From Nostocales cyanobacterium Centralia_MAG_434 (GTDB lineage: Bacteria; Cyanobacteriota; Cyanobacteriia; Cyanobacteriales; Nostocaceae), in the NCBI GenBank assembly GCA_021324415.1, contig JAJPJF010000417.1, forward strand, positions 23,833-87,832: a stretch of DNA of 64,000 nt, read 5' to 3'. The translations under genes and the position numbers were made by a program. Under the pieces are notes generated by a model that was not told the origin of the DNA, did not search any database, and was given only the letters and a program-made list of their open reading frames with translations. Shown here one piece after another: positions 8,965 through 19,445 of this stretch (positions within the stretch are counted from its first letter, which is position 1; every line of letters begins with the position of its first letter).

Positions 8965-10270
8965 AAACATAGTTTAGGGATGAAATAACTTAGTTGTAGC
9001 TGCAAGTCTTGAATACTAGTAATAAAGAACTAATTGCTTTAAACGAAAGGACTTCTTCTCAATTACAAAGAGACTATGTGAACAAATTTCATCAGTTCAC
9101 ATGTGTTGGTCTAATTCTGCTACAAATGGTAGCTACAAAGGATAACAGTATTCTAAGATTTACTGTTCATAACTGAAAATGGGACATGGCATACAGTAAC
9201 TATGCTTTATGATTTATGATTTATGCCCATCATTTCAGTAAAATTTATTGCTGAAATAACGCGAATCGCAAACTTCTACTAACAGTGACTGAGGTATGCT
9301 TGACACCATTTTAAGTAGAGGTACATTTAAATTTTATTCACCTACTCAATTGCGTGTAGTGAAATGCAAAGGTGACTAACCGAGAAGTATAAATGTTGGA
9401 AATGCGCTATACAACGATATTGTATTGGTAGTCACTCTTGAAGCTTAGAGTGTCAAATTTAAGAGTTTGTAGCGTAAATGAAGAAAGTAGAACATATGAA
9501 TGGTAGATGGGAACTTATTTATTCATAACATGAGATTAATATATTTTCCGGAAAAAATTAAAAGATGGCTCAACCCTGATAACTGCAAGTCAAGAAAACA
9601 TAAAAAATCTTTTTTACATTATTTATGTTTTCCAGTAACAATTGGAATTATTTGATTGTTATCAAATAACATATTCTTTACCAAAAATCTCCTGGATTCT
9701 TTATCTCTGGAATAGATAAAAAGTTATTCATAATAATTTTTCGCTTCATAATCCTGTTAATAATGCATGCTATTTTTTTGATAAATGCAGGTACTCATGA
9801 TAGTTGCTACAGACACATGAAAAGACGAAATATCCTATAACGGTTAATTTTTGCCATCAACAATTCCCCATTGCTTCTTTATCCAAGAAGTGTTGGAAAC
9901 ATCTGCTAACTGATAGCAAAAGACCGCATTGGTATTTATTCTCTTCTCAATGTCATATTACCCCTTTAAGCCGATATAGTGATGGGGTGTCTCTCCCCAT
10001 TACCCTGACCCCCCTCTATTGCCATCTTTGACGTCATAGGAGCGAGAAAAATCTCCTAGTTATCTATGAAAAGACACTGAGAGATGTTTAGATGAACAAC
10101 TCATGCTCGCCCATTAGGAACAAATGTGTAGCTTGAGTGCGTCATAGGTGACATAAGGGCCTAAAGGCTTATCTGATAAATGATTTACATGACAAAGACG
10201 AGGAACACACGTAGTTCCGGACTTCGAGAAGCAATAAACTTTTTAAATCCTATCCAGTCGTATTTGGTAA
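8965..10270. other. Intergenic, about 1.3 kb
   Basis: A long AT-rich stretch. Frames of up to about 75 codons (for example 9804-10031, plus) have no recognisable domain, ribosome site or coding bias. Short inverted repeats occur (TAGGAG/CTCCTA near 10037-10060) but no IS ends. It may hold the regulator promoter, an unrecognised RNA, or decayed sequence. Confidence 0.4.
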
Positions 10271-10978
10271 TTACAAACGACCAATCACCAGGTTGTCCTT
10301 CTCTTTATATCCCCCAGCATAATTGATCACGCACATGGCTTTGTATTTGGCATGAGTTCCAAAAGCAACTCCTGCTACTTTGAAATCGGGGTTAAAGAAA
10401 TTGTGTCTATGACTGCGTGAAGGAACTCCATCATCAACCATCAACTGAAGAATAATATCTTGAGCAGAGTGTGAACCGTAGCTGATGTTTTCTCCTGCAC
10501 TTTCTTCCCAAGAACCATAGCGATTGATTCTACTTGGGGGATCACTACCATCACTGCCGTAATGACCAATAATACCTTTTGCACCTTCATCGTTGACAAG
10601 ATCTCTTGCACCCAAAGACATTCCCTTAGAAACAGTCAGAGGCGCTACAGGAGTGACTCTTTCTAGAAAAGCGATCGCCTCATCGACAGCTTTTACTCCT
10701 TCAGTTGTTTGCAAAAACAAATTATCAGCAATTTTAACTTGATTGCCTTGAAATCGCTTTTTGTAAGCTTCTAAAACAGGAATATATCCCTGAGGATTGG
10801 TTCGTACCTTGTTCATTTCAGCAATTACATCTCGTTCCAACTGTGAAAGATAAGTTGCTTTGGCTAACTCAGTTTTAGGTATAGATTGTGCAAAAGAGGG
10901 GCTGGGTTTAATGATTTGATAAGACCATATTGACGCCAAAATACTACTTAAAACTACGCAAGTTTTCACAGCTCTCAT
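10271..10978 (-). CDS. Secreted CAP-domain (SCP/PR-1-like) protein, copy 1
   Basis: A 235-residue protein with a signal peptide (residues 1-30, ending PSFAQS) and a CAP domain. Family features include [44 protein letters not shown] and [18 protein letters not shown], followed by the C-terminal strand [14 protein letters not shown]. The conserved His and Glu residues of the CAP cavity (GHYG, AGENI, HRHN) are present. Bacterial members are extracytoplasmic and mostly uncharacterised. A close paralogue lies at 26592-27338. The gene is monocistronic, downstream of and co-directional with the DsbA-like gene but separated from it by a hairpin. Confidence 0.88.
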   Translation of the reverse strand: MRAVKTCVVLSSILASIWSYQIIKPSPSFAQSIPKTELAKATYLSQLERDVIAEMNKVRTNPQGYIPVLEAYKKRFQGNQVKIADNLFLQTTEGVKAVDEAIAFLERVTPVAPLTVSKGMSLGARDLVNDEGAKGIIGHYGSDGSDPPSRINRYGSWEESAGENISYGSHSAQDIILQLMVDDGVPSRSHRHNFFNPDFKVAGVAFGTHAKYKAMCVINYAGGYKEKDNLVIGRL

Positions 10979-11212
10979 TAATTACCTCACGATTGATGTC
11001 TACGTACTAATTCGGTTACTTAGATGCACCGTGAGTTCTAGGAACTCTTTCATGATGCTGATTTTGATCAAGAACACTGAAATCCTAACGATATTTATTT
11101 GTACCATTAAGAACCAAAAACGTAAAGATAACTTTAAAAATCTATCCCATAGCTTATTTGTAGTAAATTTGTCAAGTATATTTCAGTACTTACAGGGAAT
11201 ATCTCTGTAAAT

Positions 11213-11249
11213 CATGGCTCAAGTACCATTATGATCGGTTTGAGCCATG
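11213..11249 (-). terminator. Hairpin downstream of the DsbA-like gene
   Basis: CATGGCTCAA and TTGAGCCATG form a perfect 10-bp stem around a 17-base loop, 40 bp past the DsbA-like stop on the minus strand. There is no strong U tract, so it may instead be a stabilising 3' end. Confidence 0.45.
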
Positions 11250-11288
11250 AGTCTTTACATGCAAGTACAGTGTGATGATATCAGCTAA

Positions 11289-12062
11289 TTATTTAGAGTT
11301 ATCAGAGAAAATTTTCTCGATATCAGAGATTTGTACAGCACCCGAGAAATTTTCACTGTTAATGATAAAGAAGGGTGTACCAGAAAGCCTTAATTTTTCG
11401 GCTAGTGCAATATCTTTTTGGATTGCTGTATCAGCAAGACGTCTATCGCGTTCAAATTTTTGAAGATCCAAATTCAATTTTTTGGCAATATCTATATATA
11501 ACGCTTCACTCAACTTTTGTTGCTGACTAAATAATGCATCATGATATTCCCAGAATTTTCCTTGCTGAAATGCAGCCCAAGCAGCTTTGGCAGCAGGTAA
11601 AGCTTCAGAGTGAATTGATGTTAGGGGAAAATTTTTATAAACCAGTTTGATGTCATCGTGATGTTTTGAGATCAGATCTTTTAGCGTTTTATGAGCCTCA
11701 GCACAGTAAGGACATTGAAAATCTGAAAATTCTACGAGTACAGTTTTTGCGTTGGGTGATCCAGTCGTGGGCGATTCGCCAATGACCTTGAGGGGCTCCG
11801 TTTTTAAATCCTGTAAGAATGCCTGTCGTGTTTGTTGCAGCTGTTGTTGTTGTTGCTGCTGATATGCTTGTAAAGACTCCAGAATAACTTCTGGGTGTTG
11901 GCGAATGATTTGTAAGACTTGCCGTTCCAATTGTGGATTCGCAGAACTAGCAGCTTGTGCAGGAAGTGAATAGCCCAAAACCAGACAAAGTAATAATCCT
12001 AAAGCTATGCAGTTCTTTAGCCATTGCCGTAGTTGCCCAAAACAGAAGGAGAATGTACGCAT
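11289..12062 (-). CDS. DsbA-family periplasmic thiol oxidoreductase
   Basis: 257 residues. A signal peptide or anchor (about 12-37, ending SLPAQA) precedes a Gln-rich helical segment (about 65-80). The DsbA/BdbD-like thioredoxin fold follows, with active site FSDFQCPYC (Cys117 and Cys120) and the cis-Pro loop LSGTPFFIIN. Such proteins introduce or isomerise disulfides in exported proteins; cyanobacteria commonly pair them with a VKOR-like DsbB, which is not in this window. It follows the AAA/CHASE2 gene by 69 bp on the same strand and could be its last operon member. The polyglutamine run is unusual and may be length-variable. Confidence 0.85.
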   Translation of the reverse strand: MRTFSFCFGQLRQWLKNCIALGLLLCLVLGYSLPAQAASSANPQLERQVLQIIRQHPEVILESLQAYQQQQQQQLQQTRQAFLQDLKTEPLKVIGESPTTGSPNAKTVLVEFSDFQCPYCAEAHKTLKDLISKHHDDIKLVYKNFPLTSIHSEALPAAKAAWAAFQQGKFWEYHDALFSQQQKLSEALYIDIAKKLNLDLQKFERDRRLADTAIQKDIALAEKLRLSGTPFFIINSENFSGAVQISDIEKIFSDNSK

Positions 12063-12131
12063 ACCAAAATTCTTTATGGGTGAAACTTCTACACCCTCAT
12101 AGTATTCCTTGAGATGGACAATAGCGATCGC

Positions 12132-14954
12132 TCAAAATTGCATCTGATCTCGTTTCATCCCGAGTATTTTCTCAATCAACGCTTGATTTTCTTGACTTTC
12201 TGCTTGTTTGAGATATTCAATTGCAATCTGTGCTGCAGCAGGCTGCTCTTTAGCAATAGCAACTAGTGATTCCACAGTCTGATAAAGTTGTATTTTTTCT
12301 GACTGCCTAGTTGTAGCAATTGGCAGAATCACAGCAGCAAGCACTAAACCAATCATCGGAGGGACAGTAGGAATCCACCAATTTTGTAAAAAGGCAAGAT
12401 ATGCAATTCCTAGGAGCCCTCCCCCTGTTATCGTAATGCTTGCAATGATCGCTTTAGATGACATAAACTGCCAACTTAATACTGCTCCCACTGTAGACCA
12501 CAACAAAATCCAGAGAAACTCAACTGGCTTAGACCACACGTGCATCATTCCTCTTCCCTCTAAGGCTGCACTCAAAATTTGACTGATGATATTGGCGTGA
12601 ATCATCACCCCAGCCATTTGTTTTGAGTGACCCTTGTAGTTCATATAAGGCGTTGAAAATAAATCGTTGATACTGGAAGCAGTGGTTCCCATTAAAACGA
12701 CGCGTCCTGTAAAAGCAGTTTCTTCTTGCCCAACAGGGTTTTTTGAAGAGTCGATATCATTCCCTGATTGTTGTGGTATTTTGTGAGCTAATAAATTTGT
12801 CAGTGAAAAAGTCTGGAACTGTTGCTGGGTACCGTGAAAGTTGAGTAAAACTTCATAGCCCAGTCTATCAGCACGGACATAACCCCCGTCATTTCCCCCA
12901 AAGGGAACAAGCACTGCTTTCCCTAGCTGTAATTGATAGGGATGATCGCTGAGAGATTTGGGAGTGATCCCAAAGTCTTGTAAATAACGTAATGCCAATT
13001 GCAAGCCGAAACTGAAACCTAATTTATTGTCGGGTAGTTTAACTGCAAGCAAGGCGCGACGTAGCTTACCATCTCCATCTATAACCTGATCAGCAAAACC
13101 CACCTGATCTAATTGAGCTAAAACTGGCGCAGGGGCAATTTTTCTCCCCACCACCTTCTCGATACCAATGAGATTTGGAGTTGTTTTATACAGTTCTACT
13201 AATTCCTGCGAACCTGGTATAATAGGCACATCTCGATACAAGTCTAGCCCAAGTGCTCTGGGTTTATAGCTCTTTAATATCCGGATTGCTTGTGCTACCA
13301 CTTGATCCGACAGAGGAGACTGACCAATTTGCTTAAGATCTGATTCGTCTATCGTCACAATAGCAATACGAGGATCAATTGGTTCTGGAGGACGTGTTTG
13401 AAAAAAGCAATCTAGCAGCGTCAACTCCATTCCCTGTAACAAACCAATAAAACGCAAAAGAATCACGAAACCGGCAACTGCTCCAGCAATGCTCGCGATA
13501 CAAGTCTTTGCTAGACGTATTTGCTGGGCATTTTGTTTCGCAATTTTCCGTGCATTTACCAGTATTTGATTTGCCTGCTTAGTAGCTTGGATAGTAAACT
13601 GAGCTTTTTCTTGTTCAATTTGTCTTGCGCGCTTTTCCGCTGCTAAATCACTTTCAATTTCTCGTTTTGCCAGTTCTTGACTTGCAGCGAGAAAGTGATA
13701 GTCTAGGCTACTTAGCTTTTTATTTTCTGACCAAGCCAGTGCTTCTTGTAATTCTATCCCCACTAACAATTGAGACTCGTCTTGCTTACCAGATGCATTC
13801 CAATCCTTAAACTTTTTTGCATAGGGACGTAGATTTTGCAGATGGAGAGCAACCCATTCTAAGTTAAAGACTGCTTTATAAATTTGGTTTTTTACCTTTA
13901 GAAGTCCCTTTTCATTGACAACTAAACCAGATAAAAGCAATTCCATATGTTCTCTACTATCATTCGTTGGCACCTCCTCCCCTGCGAGAACTTGCTGATA
14001 AATACCTAGTAAAGATCCTGCCGTTTGTTCATCACATAGGAGGCGATCGCGAATGGTTCGTAAATGTTGCGGTTCATCCTGCGGTTCCCAGTTGTGAATG
14101 ATACGTGAGTTAACAAGATTTTCCACCCAAAATGCTTCTGTACCAGGCGGAATAGTCAACGTTCCACTCACTGTGTCATGACTCGAACTGACAACCAATT
14201 GACACAGTTTCTGGGTGAGAAAAGGTTGTCCTCCAGTCCAAGTTAAGATTTCTTCGAGAACAACCTCAGCCTTACCTGCTCGAACTGCTAGCCCTCTCGC
14301 TAAAGGCTGAACTTGATTTAAGTTAAACCCGTGCAGTTCGATAGCCTTCCCAATATTAAACAGGGTGCGATTTTTATCTCGAATTAAATCACATGGGGTT
14401 GCTACACCAAAGATAGCAAATGTAATCCGATGATAATCTGGATTCACTGCCCGTTGGTTGTAGCAGAATCTTATCAATCCTAAAAAGTCATCTACTGAGA
14501 AATCTAGGTTAAGAATACTGTCTATTTCATCTATAAAAATACATAGTTTTTCGTGAGGAAATTCAACTAGCAAGACTTGCGAAATAAAGTGACTAACTTT
14601 CTGGATTAAAGAGAAATCTTCTTGTTCTTGCCACCAGGTTTTTAGGTTAACTTTTTCTAATAGTTTAAAACCCAACCATAGGTCTGCGACAACTCCTTTA
14701 TACCACTGAGACGGAGTAATATTTTCACTACCAATATTGGTGAGATCGACAGTAGTACACTGGAATCCTTCAAGTTGTAGGCGATGCTTTGTTCTGACCA
14801 AGAGGGAGGATTTTCCCATTTGCCGACAGTTGAGTACATAGCAAAACTCACCTCGCTTAAGGGCTTCATAAAGTTCCACATCTGCCTGTCGTTCTACGTA
14901 ACTAGGAGCATCGCTGCTAAGTGTACCACCAACTTGGTAACGATAATTACTCAT
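12132..14954 (-). CDS. AAA-like ATPase fused to a CHASE2 sensor and transmembrane helices
   Basis: 940 residues. An N-terminal AAA-like ATPase (PF14516 type) has Walker [10 protein letters not shown] (about 42-50) and Walker B-like [14 protein letters not shown] coiled-coil segment (about 425-480) leads to a membrane helix (about 490-510). Next is a CHASE2 domain (about 515-770) with [14 protein letters not shown] and [10 protein letters not shown]-terminal bundle of about three membrane helices and a short cytosolic tail follow. CHASE2 usually precedes a cyclase, kinase or GGDEF output; here no output domain follows, and the ATPase lies on the N-terminal side. It is 14 bp downstream of another AAA gene, so they are probably co-transcribed. 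The signal sensed is unknown. Confidence 0.85.
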   Translation of the reverse strand: MSNYRYQVGGTLSSDAPSYVERQADVELYEALKRGEFCYVLNCRQMGKSSLLVRTKHRLQLEGFQCTTVDLTNIGSENITPSQWYKGVVADLWLGFKLLEKVNLKTWWQEQEDFSLIQKVSHFISQVLLVEFPHEKLCIFIDEIDSILNLDFSVDDFLGLIRFCYNQRAVNPDYHRITFAIFGVATPCDLIRDKNRTLFNIGKAIELHGFNLNQVQPLARGLAVRAGKAEVVLEEILTWTGGQPFLTQKLCQLVVSSSHDTVSGTLTIPPGTEAFWVENLVNSRIIHNWEPQDEPQHLRTIRDRLLCDEQTAGSLLGIYQQVLAGEEVPTNDSREHMELLLSGLVVNEKGLLKVKNQIYKAVFNLEWVALHLQNLRPYAKKFKDWNASGKQDESQLLVGIELQEALAWSENKKLSSLDYHFLAASQELAKREIESDLAAEKRARQIEQEKAQFTIQATKQANQILVNARKIAKQNAQQIRLAKTCIASIAGAVAGFVILLRFIGLLQGMELTLLDCFFQTRPPEPIDPRIAIVTIDESDLKQIGQSPLSDQVVAQAIRILKSYKPRALGLDLYRDVPIIPGSQELVELYKTTPNLIGIEKVVGRKIAPAPVLAQLDQVGFADQVIDGDGKLRRALLAVKLPDNKLGFSFGLQLALRYLQDFGITPKSLSDHPYQLQLGKAVLVPFGGNDGGYVRADRLGYEVLLNFHGTQQQFQTFSLTNLLAHKIPQQSGNDIDSSKNPVGQEETAFTGRVVLMGTTASSINDLFSTPYMNYKGHSKQMAGVMIHANIISQILSAALEGRGMMHVWSKPVEFLWILLWSTVGAVLSWQFMSSKAIIASITITGGGLLGIAYLAFLQNWWIPTVPPMIGLVLAAVILPIATTRQSEKIQLYQTVESLVAIAKEQPAAAQIAIEYLKQAESQENQALIEKILGMKRDQMQF

Positions 14955-14968
14955 ATGTCATGTTCAAT

Positions 14969-16351
14969 TTATCCAACAGGCACTCCAAGCTGTTGATGAA
15001 AATAAAGACGATACAGCTCACAGCTAGGTGTTGCCCGATTGCCCACCAGCTCGATCAGTCCCATACTTTCAAGCTTGTAAGCGGTGATTGCGTCTAATGG
15101 GACGCTCTCTTTTGCCGTCACAATCTGTTGCATCGCTGATGCCAATTGTGGCTCAGTTTTAAGTATGCTTAAGTGTTCACGTAGATGGTTACTATAAATT
15201 CCAGATGGTGTTGGTGCTGCTTGTAATAGCTGTTGAAGTTCTGTTTCCTCTCGACACAGATGATAAAGTGCAAGATTTACCAAATAAGGATGCCCTCCTA
15301 CCATGGCGTGTAAAGATGCAAGACATTGCGCCCCAAACTCACTGATTGCCCAATTTAGTCCATAGCGGATTGCCAAATCCCGCACCTGCATCATTGTAAA
15401 CGGTGGCAGCGCAATTACCAACCCAACATTAAAAGGTGATTGGTTGAGCTTCAATTGGATATAAATTTCTGTGGTGTGAACCACAACCAATCGCAGATTT
15501 TTCCAAGTTTGATTTTGCTTTGTCTGTTCATGCCAAAATCTTAGCATTGGCATGAAGTCTTGGGCAATTTGCGGATGCTCTAAAATCCGATTGATTTCAT
15601 TTAAAGCCAAGATAACAGGTCTATCGATTTGCTCTAGCAGATACGCTTCAAAATAGATTTTGCAGCTGACCTTACTTCCCATATCTGCATCCCAGTAATC
15701 ATCCAGCCTTGGAGCTAGGTGCAACTGCCTACTGGTATTGGCACACAACCAACGCAAAAATCTATCGAGCGATGCAAAAACAAATTCATCAGCTTCGCGG
15801 AAGTCTAAATAGACGATGTGATAACCCTGTTCTTTAGCATGAGCAATCAACCGATTGAATAGCGAACTTTTCCCCATCTTCCTTGGAGCCTTGATCCGCA
15901 CAAAGCATCCAACTTGTTTAATTTCAGTACAAACAAATTCTTCAAGCGGTGGGCGATTGATATAAAAAGGAGAATCTAATGGTAAGGGATCGCCAGGAAA
16001 GACTATCTCGCTTTCTGCAATTAAGTCTGAAGAACTAATTTCTGCTTGACGATATTGTCTCTGTCCTTGTTGGAGTTCATTTGCCTCCAACATTGCGTTG
16101 TATTGGGCGCAATGTTTTAAGACTAAATGCAGATTTTTTTTTGTTACCCTCCTTCCCAAAGCTCCTGAAAGATCTTGCCACAATTGAGACCCAACTTCCT
16201 TAATATAGTCACTACCATAACCCGTTCCCTGTGCCATCTCACTATAAGTTTGCCCCATCCAGGATTGACGAACTACTAATCGCTCAATGGAACCAAATCG
16301 CTTATGTGGTAGGATTTGCTCTACCGTTTCCAAAACCTCATCAGGAGTCAT
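14969..16351 (-). CDS. AAA-like ATPase with N-terminal VMAP-type helical/HTH domain
   Basis: 460 residues. The first ~80 residues (MTPDEVLETVEQILPHKRFG start, QTYSEMAQGTGYGSDYIKEV) match the small helical domain often found at the N-terminus of cyanobacterial AAA, NACHT and WD40 proteins and described for VMAP (vWA-MoxR-associated) proteins. An AAA-like PF14516 ATPase follows, with Walker A APRKMGKSS (155-163) and Walker B-like PVILALNEINRIL, in which Asn replaces the usual second acidic residue. A winged-helix-like C-terminus closes the protein. Immediate adjacency to the AAA/CHASE2 gene suggests a two-component ATPase complex. Function is unproven; STAND-type signalling or conflict roles are the nearest precedents. 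Confidence 0.78.
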   Translation of the reverse strand: MTPDEVLETVEQILPHKRFGSIERLVVRQSWMGQTYSEMAQGTGYGSDYIKEVGSQLWQDLSGALGRRVTKKNLHLVLKHCAQYNAMLEANELQQGQRQYRQAEISSSDLIAESEIVFPGDPLPLDSPFYINRPPLEEFVCTEIKQVGCFVRIKAPRKMGKSSLFNRLIAHAKEQGYHIVYLDFREADEFVFASLDRFLRWLCANTSRQLHLAPRLDDYWDADMGSKVSCKIYFEAYLLEQIDRPVILALNEINRILEHPQIAQDFMPMLRFWHEQTKQNQTWKNLRLVVVHTTEIYIQLKLNQSPFNVGLVIALPPFTMMQVRDLAIRYGLNWAISEFGAQCLASLHAMVGGHPYLVNLALYHLCREETELQQLLQAAPTPSGIYSNHLREHLSILKTEPQLASAMQQIVTAKESVPLDAITAYKLESMGLIELVGNRATPSCELYRLYFHQQLGVPVG

Positions 16352-16614
16352 TGAAGAATGGTCAATTTTAATAAAACGTTTAACGTACTTATACTGACAT
16401 CATAATAAATCCTAGAAAGAGGTTTTCGCAAGTTACAGCTAGCAGTTTATCTAGATTTTTTAGGTACACATTATGTTGGTAGTATATTTGTCTACTTGGT
16501 AAAGACCTAGCAAAATTATACAGCAATTATTATACTAATTGCTATAAAGTCACTAGCCTTCCAACAAGACTTGGTAAAAGTAGTAACTTTAAACCATCTG
16601 TTGCTGTACCAGAT

Positions 16615-17400
16615 TTGCTGACTTGGTTTGAGGTGATTGGTTACACTGTCTTGTTAGAGGTAGACGTTCCCTCGAGAGTTAGGGCACATAGCAACACTGA
16701 TTCAGGACAGTTTATTCTCAAACATCGTCTGTGTAGTGCATTAAAGCGGATTAACCCCAAGATTACATCTGATATAACCAATACCGTCATTTCTCAAGTT
16801 ACTTTCCAGGAAAATTCAAACCTCTTGGAAAATAACCTGCATTTCCATAAACTATTAACTCAAGGTATTGATGTTGAATATCAGGTCAATGACAAAATAA
16901 TTCAAGACAAAGTATGGTTGATTGATGCAGATAATCTGCTTTTAAATGACTGGCTGGTCATTCATCCATTTGTCCTTGTTGAAGACGAAGACTCTTACCA
17001 TCTTGATGTTGTTGTCTTTATCAACGGACTACCTTTAGCCGTCATTGTATGGATTCATCCAAAAGATAATACTGCTAGGCTTCTGGAAGCTTATCATCGA
17101 CTACAAACCTATAAACAAAAAATTCCAACGCTGTTTTCCTACAATGCATTCCTCATCATTGCTTGTGGAACAAGGGCAGAAGTTGGGACATTAACTTCTA
17201 ACTGGAAAGAGTTCTTGCCATGGCGCACGATTGATGGTGAAGATTTTCCACTCCCAGGGGAAACTGAGCTAGATATATTAATTCAAGGTCTTTTTGATAA
17301 ACGGCGTTTTTTAGAACTGGTTAAATATTTCATATTCTTTGAGAACACGGAAGTTGGTATCGACAAAAAGTTGCTCCGCTATCCTTTTTGTACAATTTAG
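16615..17400 (+). pseudogene. Remnant of a type I restriction HsdR N-terminal nuclease domain
   Basis: A 261-residue frame aligns by eye with the N-terminal PD-(D/E)XK part of HsdR: WFEVIGYTVL, a region like the LRAALARINP block (CSALKRINPKI), then HLDVVVFINGLPLAVIVWIHP. Intact HsdR reads approximately RPDVVLFVNGLPLVVIELKNP there, so the catalytic Glu and Lys have become Val and Ile. The helicase motor (another ~700 residues) is absent, with no hsdM or hsdS nearby. There is no good ATG; the frame opens with TTG and remains open upstream. I read it as an inactivated, truncated relic. Repurposing as a small binding protein is possible but unsupported. Confidence 0.7.
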
Positions 17401-17491
17401 AGTCCGGGGAAATTCGTTAAAGAGGGCACAAGAACATGGTATAAACAAATTGCTTACCTAAAAATTTGGTATTTACAGACAAGGTTGGTAT

Positions 17492-18085
17492 ATGCATTTG
17501 ACTCGCCGGATTGCACTTATATCGTTATCGCTATCGATATTGGGACTAGCTCAGCCTACTCTGGCTGATGGAGACTCTGGCTATAGGCAACACTATGCAA
17601 ATTGTTCTGGTGGCACCTCACAGAGGTTTCGCTTGAGTGGTGAGGTTGAAGAGAGCAAGACGTTCACTTTATCAGACCTTGAATCTTTGCCAGCCTCGAA
17701 AGTGGCTGTGACATTTCAGTCAGGGCAAGGTCAAGAAAACCATACCTATATTGGAGTTCCTTTGTGGCAGCTGATCCAGGCAGCCGGAGGACTCAAACCG
17801 AATCCGACAGTCAAAAACAACTTTCTTCGGCAGTATGTTGTGATTGAAGGCACCGACTGCTATGAGGCAGTCATAGCAGTTGGAGAAATTGAACCAACCT
17901 TTGAAGGTAAACAGGTACTCGTTGCATATGCAGAAGAAGACTCATCTGAAGCGCAAACACTGTTAACATCTCAGGGATTTGCCCGTCTTGTTGTACCTGG
18001 CGATCAAAAAGGTGGACGTTACGTTAGCAATATCAAACGTATTCGAGTGCTATCCATTCCAGATTCCAGTGTCAAACAGTACTAA
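17492..18085 (+). CDS. Exported protein with molybdopterin-oxidoreductase (SUOX-like) fold
   Basis: 197 residues with a signal peptide (1-25, ending QPTLA). The mature region resembles the oxidoreductase molybdopterin-binding domain (PF00174): FTLSDLESLPASKVAVTF, YIGVPLWQLIQAAGG, VVIEGTDCYEAVIAVGEIEP, ARLVVPGDQKGGRYVSNIKRI. A cysteine sits near the expected Mo-ligand region (GTDCYEA), but the domain is short, and many such stand-alone proteins may not bind Moco. Its stop overlaps that of the convergent HTH/PBP regulator gene by 4 nt. Neighbouring molbindin and PBP-type regulator genes fit a molybdenum theme; this link is inference. Confidence 0.75.
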   Translation: MHLTRRIALISLSLSILGLAQPTLADGDSGYRQHYANCSGGTSQRFRLSGEVEESKTFTLSDLESLPASKVAVTFQSGQGQENHTYIGVPLWQLIQAAGGLKPNPTVKNNFLRQYVVIEGTDCYEAVIAVGEIEPTFEGKQVLVAYAEEDSSEAQTLLTSQGFARLVVPGDQKGGRYVSNIKRIRVLSIPDSSVKQY

Positions 18086-19278
18086 ACAGTAGCCACCACA
18101 TCTCCAGTACTGCTAGTATCATAGCCACCGAGAACTTCTAACTGTGAGTGAACTCGCCGATGTCCCAAGGTACTAAGCAACTGTTGTACAGGTGATTCCT
18201 CCAGGTATTCCTTAAGAATCACGAGGTCGTATCTTGAGCGATGAAGAGGGATAAATTCTAAGCCAAAAGCGGTGGCTACAGATGCTGTACTAATGCCTGC
18301 ATGAGCAACACCTGATACTATAGCTTGAGCAACATCTTGGTGACTTGTCACAACATGTTCATATCCTTTGACATTGTGAAATGGTATTTGCTCTTGTTGA
18401 AGTTTTTGTTCTAGAAGCATGCGGCTACCGGAGCCAACTTCACGATTGACAATAGTGACTCCAGCTTCTAACAAGTCAGTCATGGTTCTAATTCCTCGTG
18501 GATTGCCAGACTGGATCAATAGTCCTTCTTCCCAAACTCCAAGTGTAATCAAAACTGCAGCCTTCCCAGCCAAGACTTCACGAACGAAGGGTATATTGTG
18601 CTCTCCAGTTGCGGGATCATATAAGTGCATCCCAGCAATGTGAACTTCTCCGCGACATAGGCTCTGCAGTGCAGCAATGCTGTTGGCAAAGTGAAACTGG
18701 ACTCGTAATTGAGGATGCCAGCGTTCAGTTGCTCTTGCCCATAGTGAAAGCACAGGTGAACAACCAGCAATGACAACTGTGTTGACAAGTTTGTCAATAT
18801 CCTCTAACAGCCGAACTCGGACTTTAGCTGTCACTAGTTGGCTCTTGTCTTGAAAGTTGGGCAGTTTCTCTTTGGAAAGACCACCAAGCTCAGACTGTCT
18901 GACTACTGTAACTCCCTCACCATCAGCCAAGATCATCTCTTGGCGAAAAGCATCCTTCCCGATTAAGGGATAAGCAATCCAATTTCCCCCTACCCTTGCC
19001 AGGCTCACTCGCAGTTGCTGACCGTAAGGAACAGATTTGGCAAGCACTGCTTCTATCTCAGGTAAATCTTGCTCAAACCAGAATAGATCCTCAACTTGAC
19101 AACCCAATGCCTTTGCTAAACGAAGTGTAATAGCAACTGAAGGCGCATATTGCTCCGACTCTACACCACTAATAGTCTGACGAGTCACACCAGCCAAGTT
19201 AGCCAAATCTTGCTGGCTCAAACCTAGACGAGTTCTAATTGACTTCAAGTTGTTGCGAAGATGACTATCCTGCTTCAT
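18082..19278 (-). CDS. XRE-type HTH regulator with PBP-like ligand domain (candidate molybdate-responsive)
   Basis: 398 residues. An XRE helix-turn-helix (about 10-65; LSQQDLANLAGVTRQTISGV) is followed by a linker and a periplasmic-binding-protein-like domain (about 160-380) with VVIAGCSPVLSLWARATE, VTIVNREVGSGSRMLLE and GVAHAGISTASVATAFGLEF. This architecture (PF12727 type) is associated with molybdate/molybdopterin regulators. In Anabaena variabilis, repressors named VnfR1/VnfR2 control vanadium-nitrogenase genes by molybdate; whether this protein belongs to that group I cannot confirm. It sits 3' to 3' with the molybdopterin-fold gene and upstream of molbindin and nifH/nifE-like genes, making it their most plausible local regulator. 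Confidence 0.78.
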   Translation of the reverse strand: MKQDSHLRNNLKSIRTRLGLSQQDLANLAGVTRQTISGVESEQYAPSVAITLRLAKALGCQVEDLFWFEQDLPEIEAVLAKSVPYGQQLRVSLARVGGNWIAYPLIGKDAFRQEMILADGEGVTVVRQSELGGLSKEKLPNFQDKSQLVTAKVRVRLLEDIDKLVNTVVIAGCSPVLSLWARATERWHPQLRVQFHFANSIAALQSLCRGEVHIAGMHLYDPATGEHNIPFVREVLAGKAAVLITLGVWEEGLLIQSGNPRGIRTMTDLLEAGVTIVNREVGSGSRMLLEQKLQQEQIPFHNVKGYEHVVTSHQDVAQAIVSGVAHAGISTASVATAFGLEFIPLHRSRYDLVILKEYLEESPVQQLLSTLGHRRVHSQLEVLGGYDTSSTGDVVATV

Positions 19279-19445
19279 GAGATTGAATCTTTCCGTTAGA
19301 CAAAGTCGTAGCGGATTTAACAGATTTGCAAGAGTAAAAGCCCTGTCTTTGGATAGATGTTAACTCTTCTTGAAAAACGCTTGCGCTTTTACTTTTTTGA
19401 TTCCCCTATTGCAAGAATAACACACATTTTGCTAAGATATTTGCT

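Noticed and set aside
9804..10031. 75-codon plus-strand frame in the 1.3-kb gap
   Set aside because: No domain, hydrophobic pattern or ribosome site; Cys/His/Pro-rich mixture looks like translated non-coding DNA.
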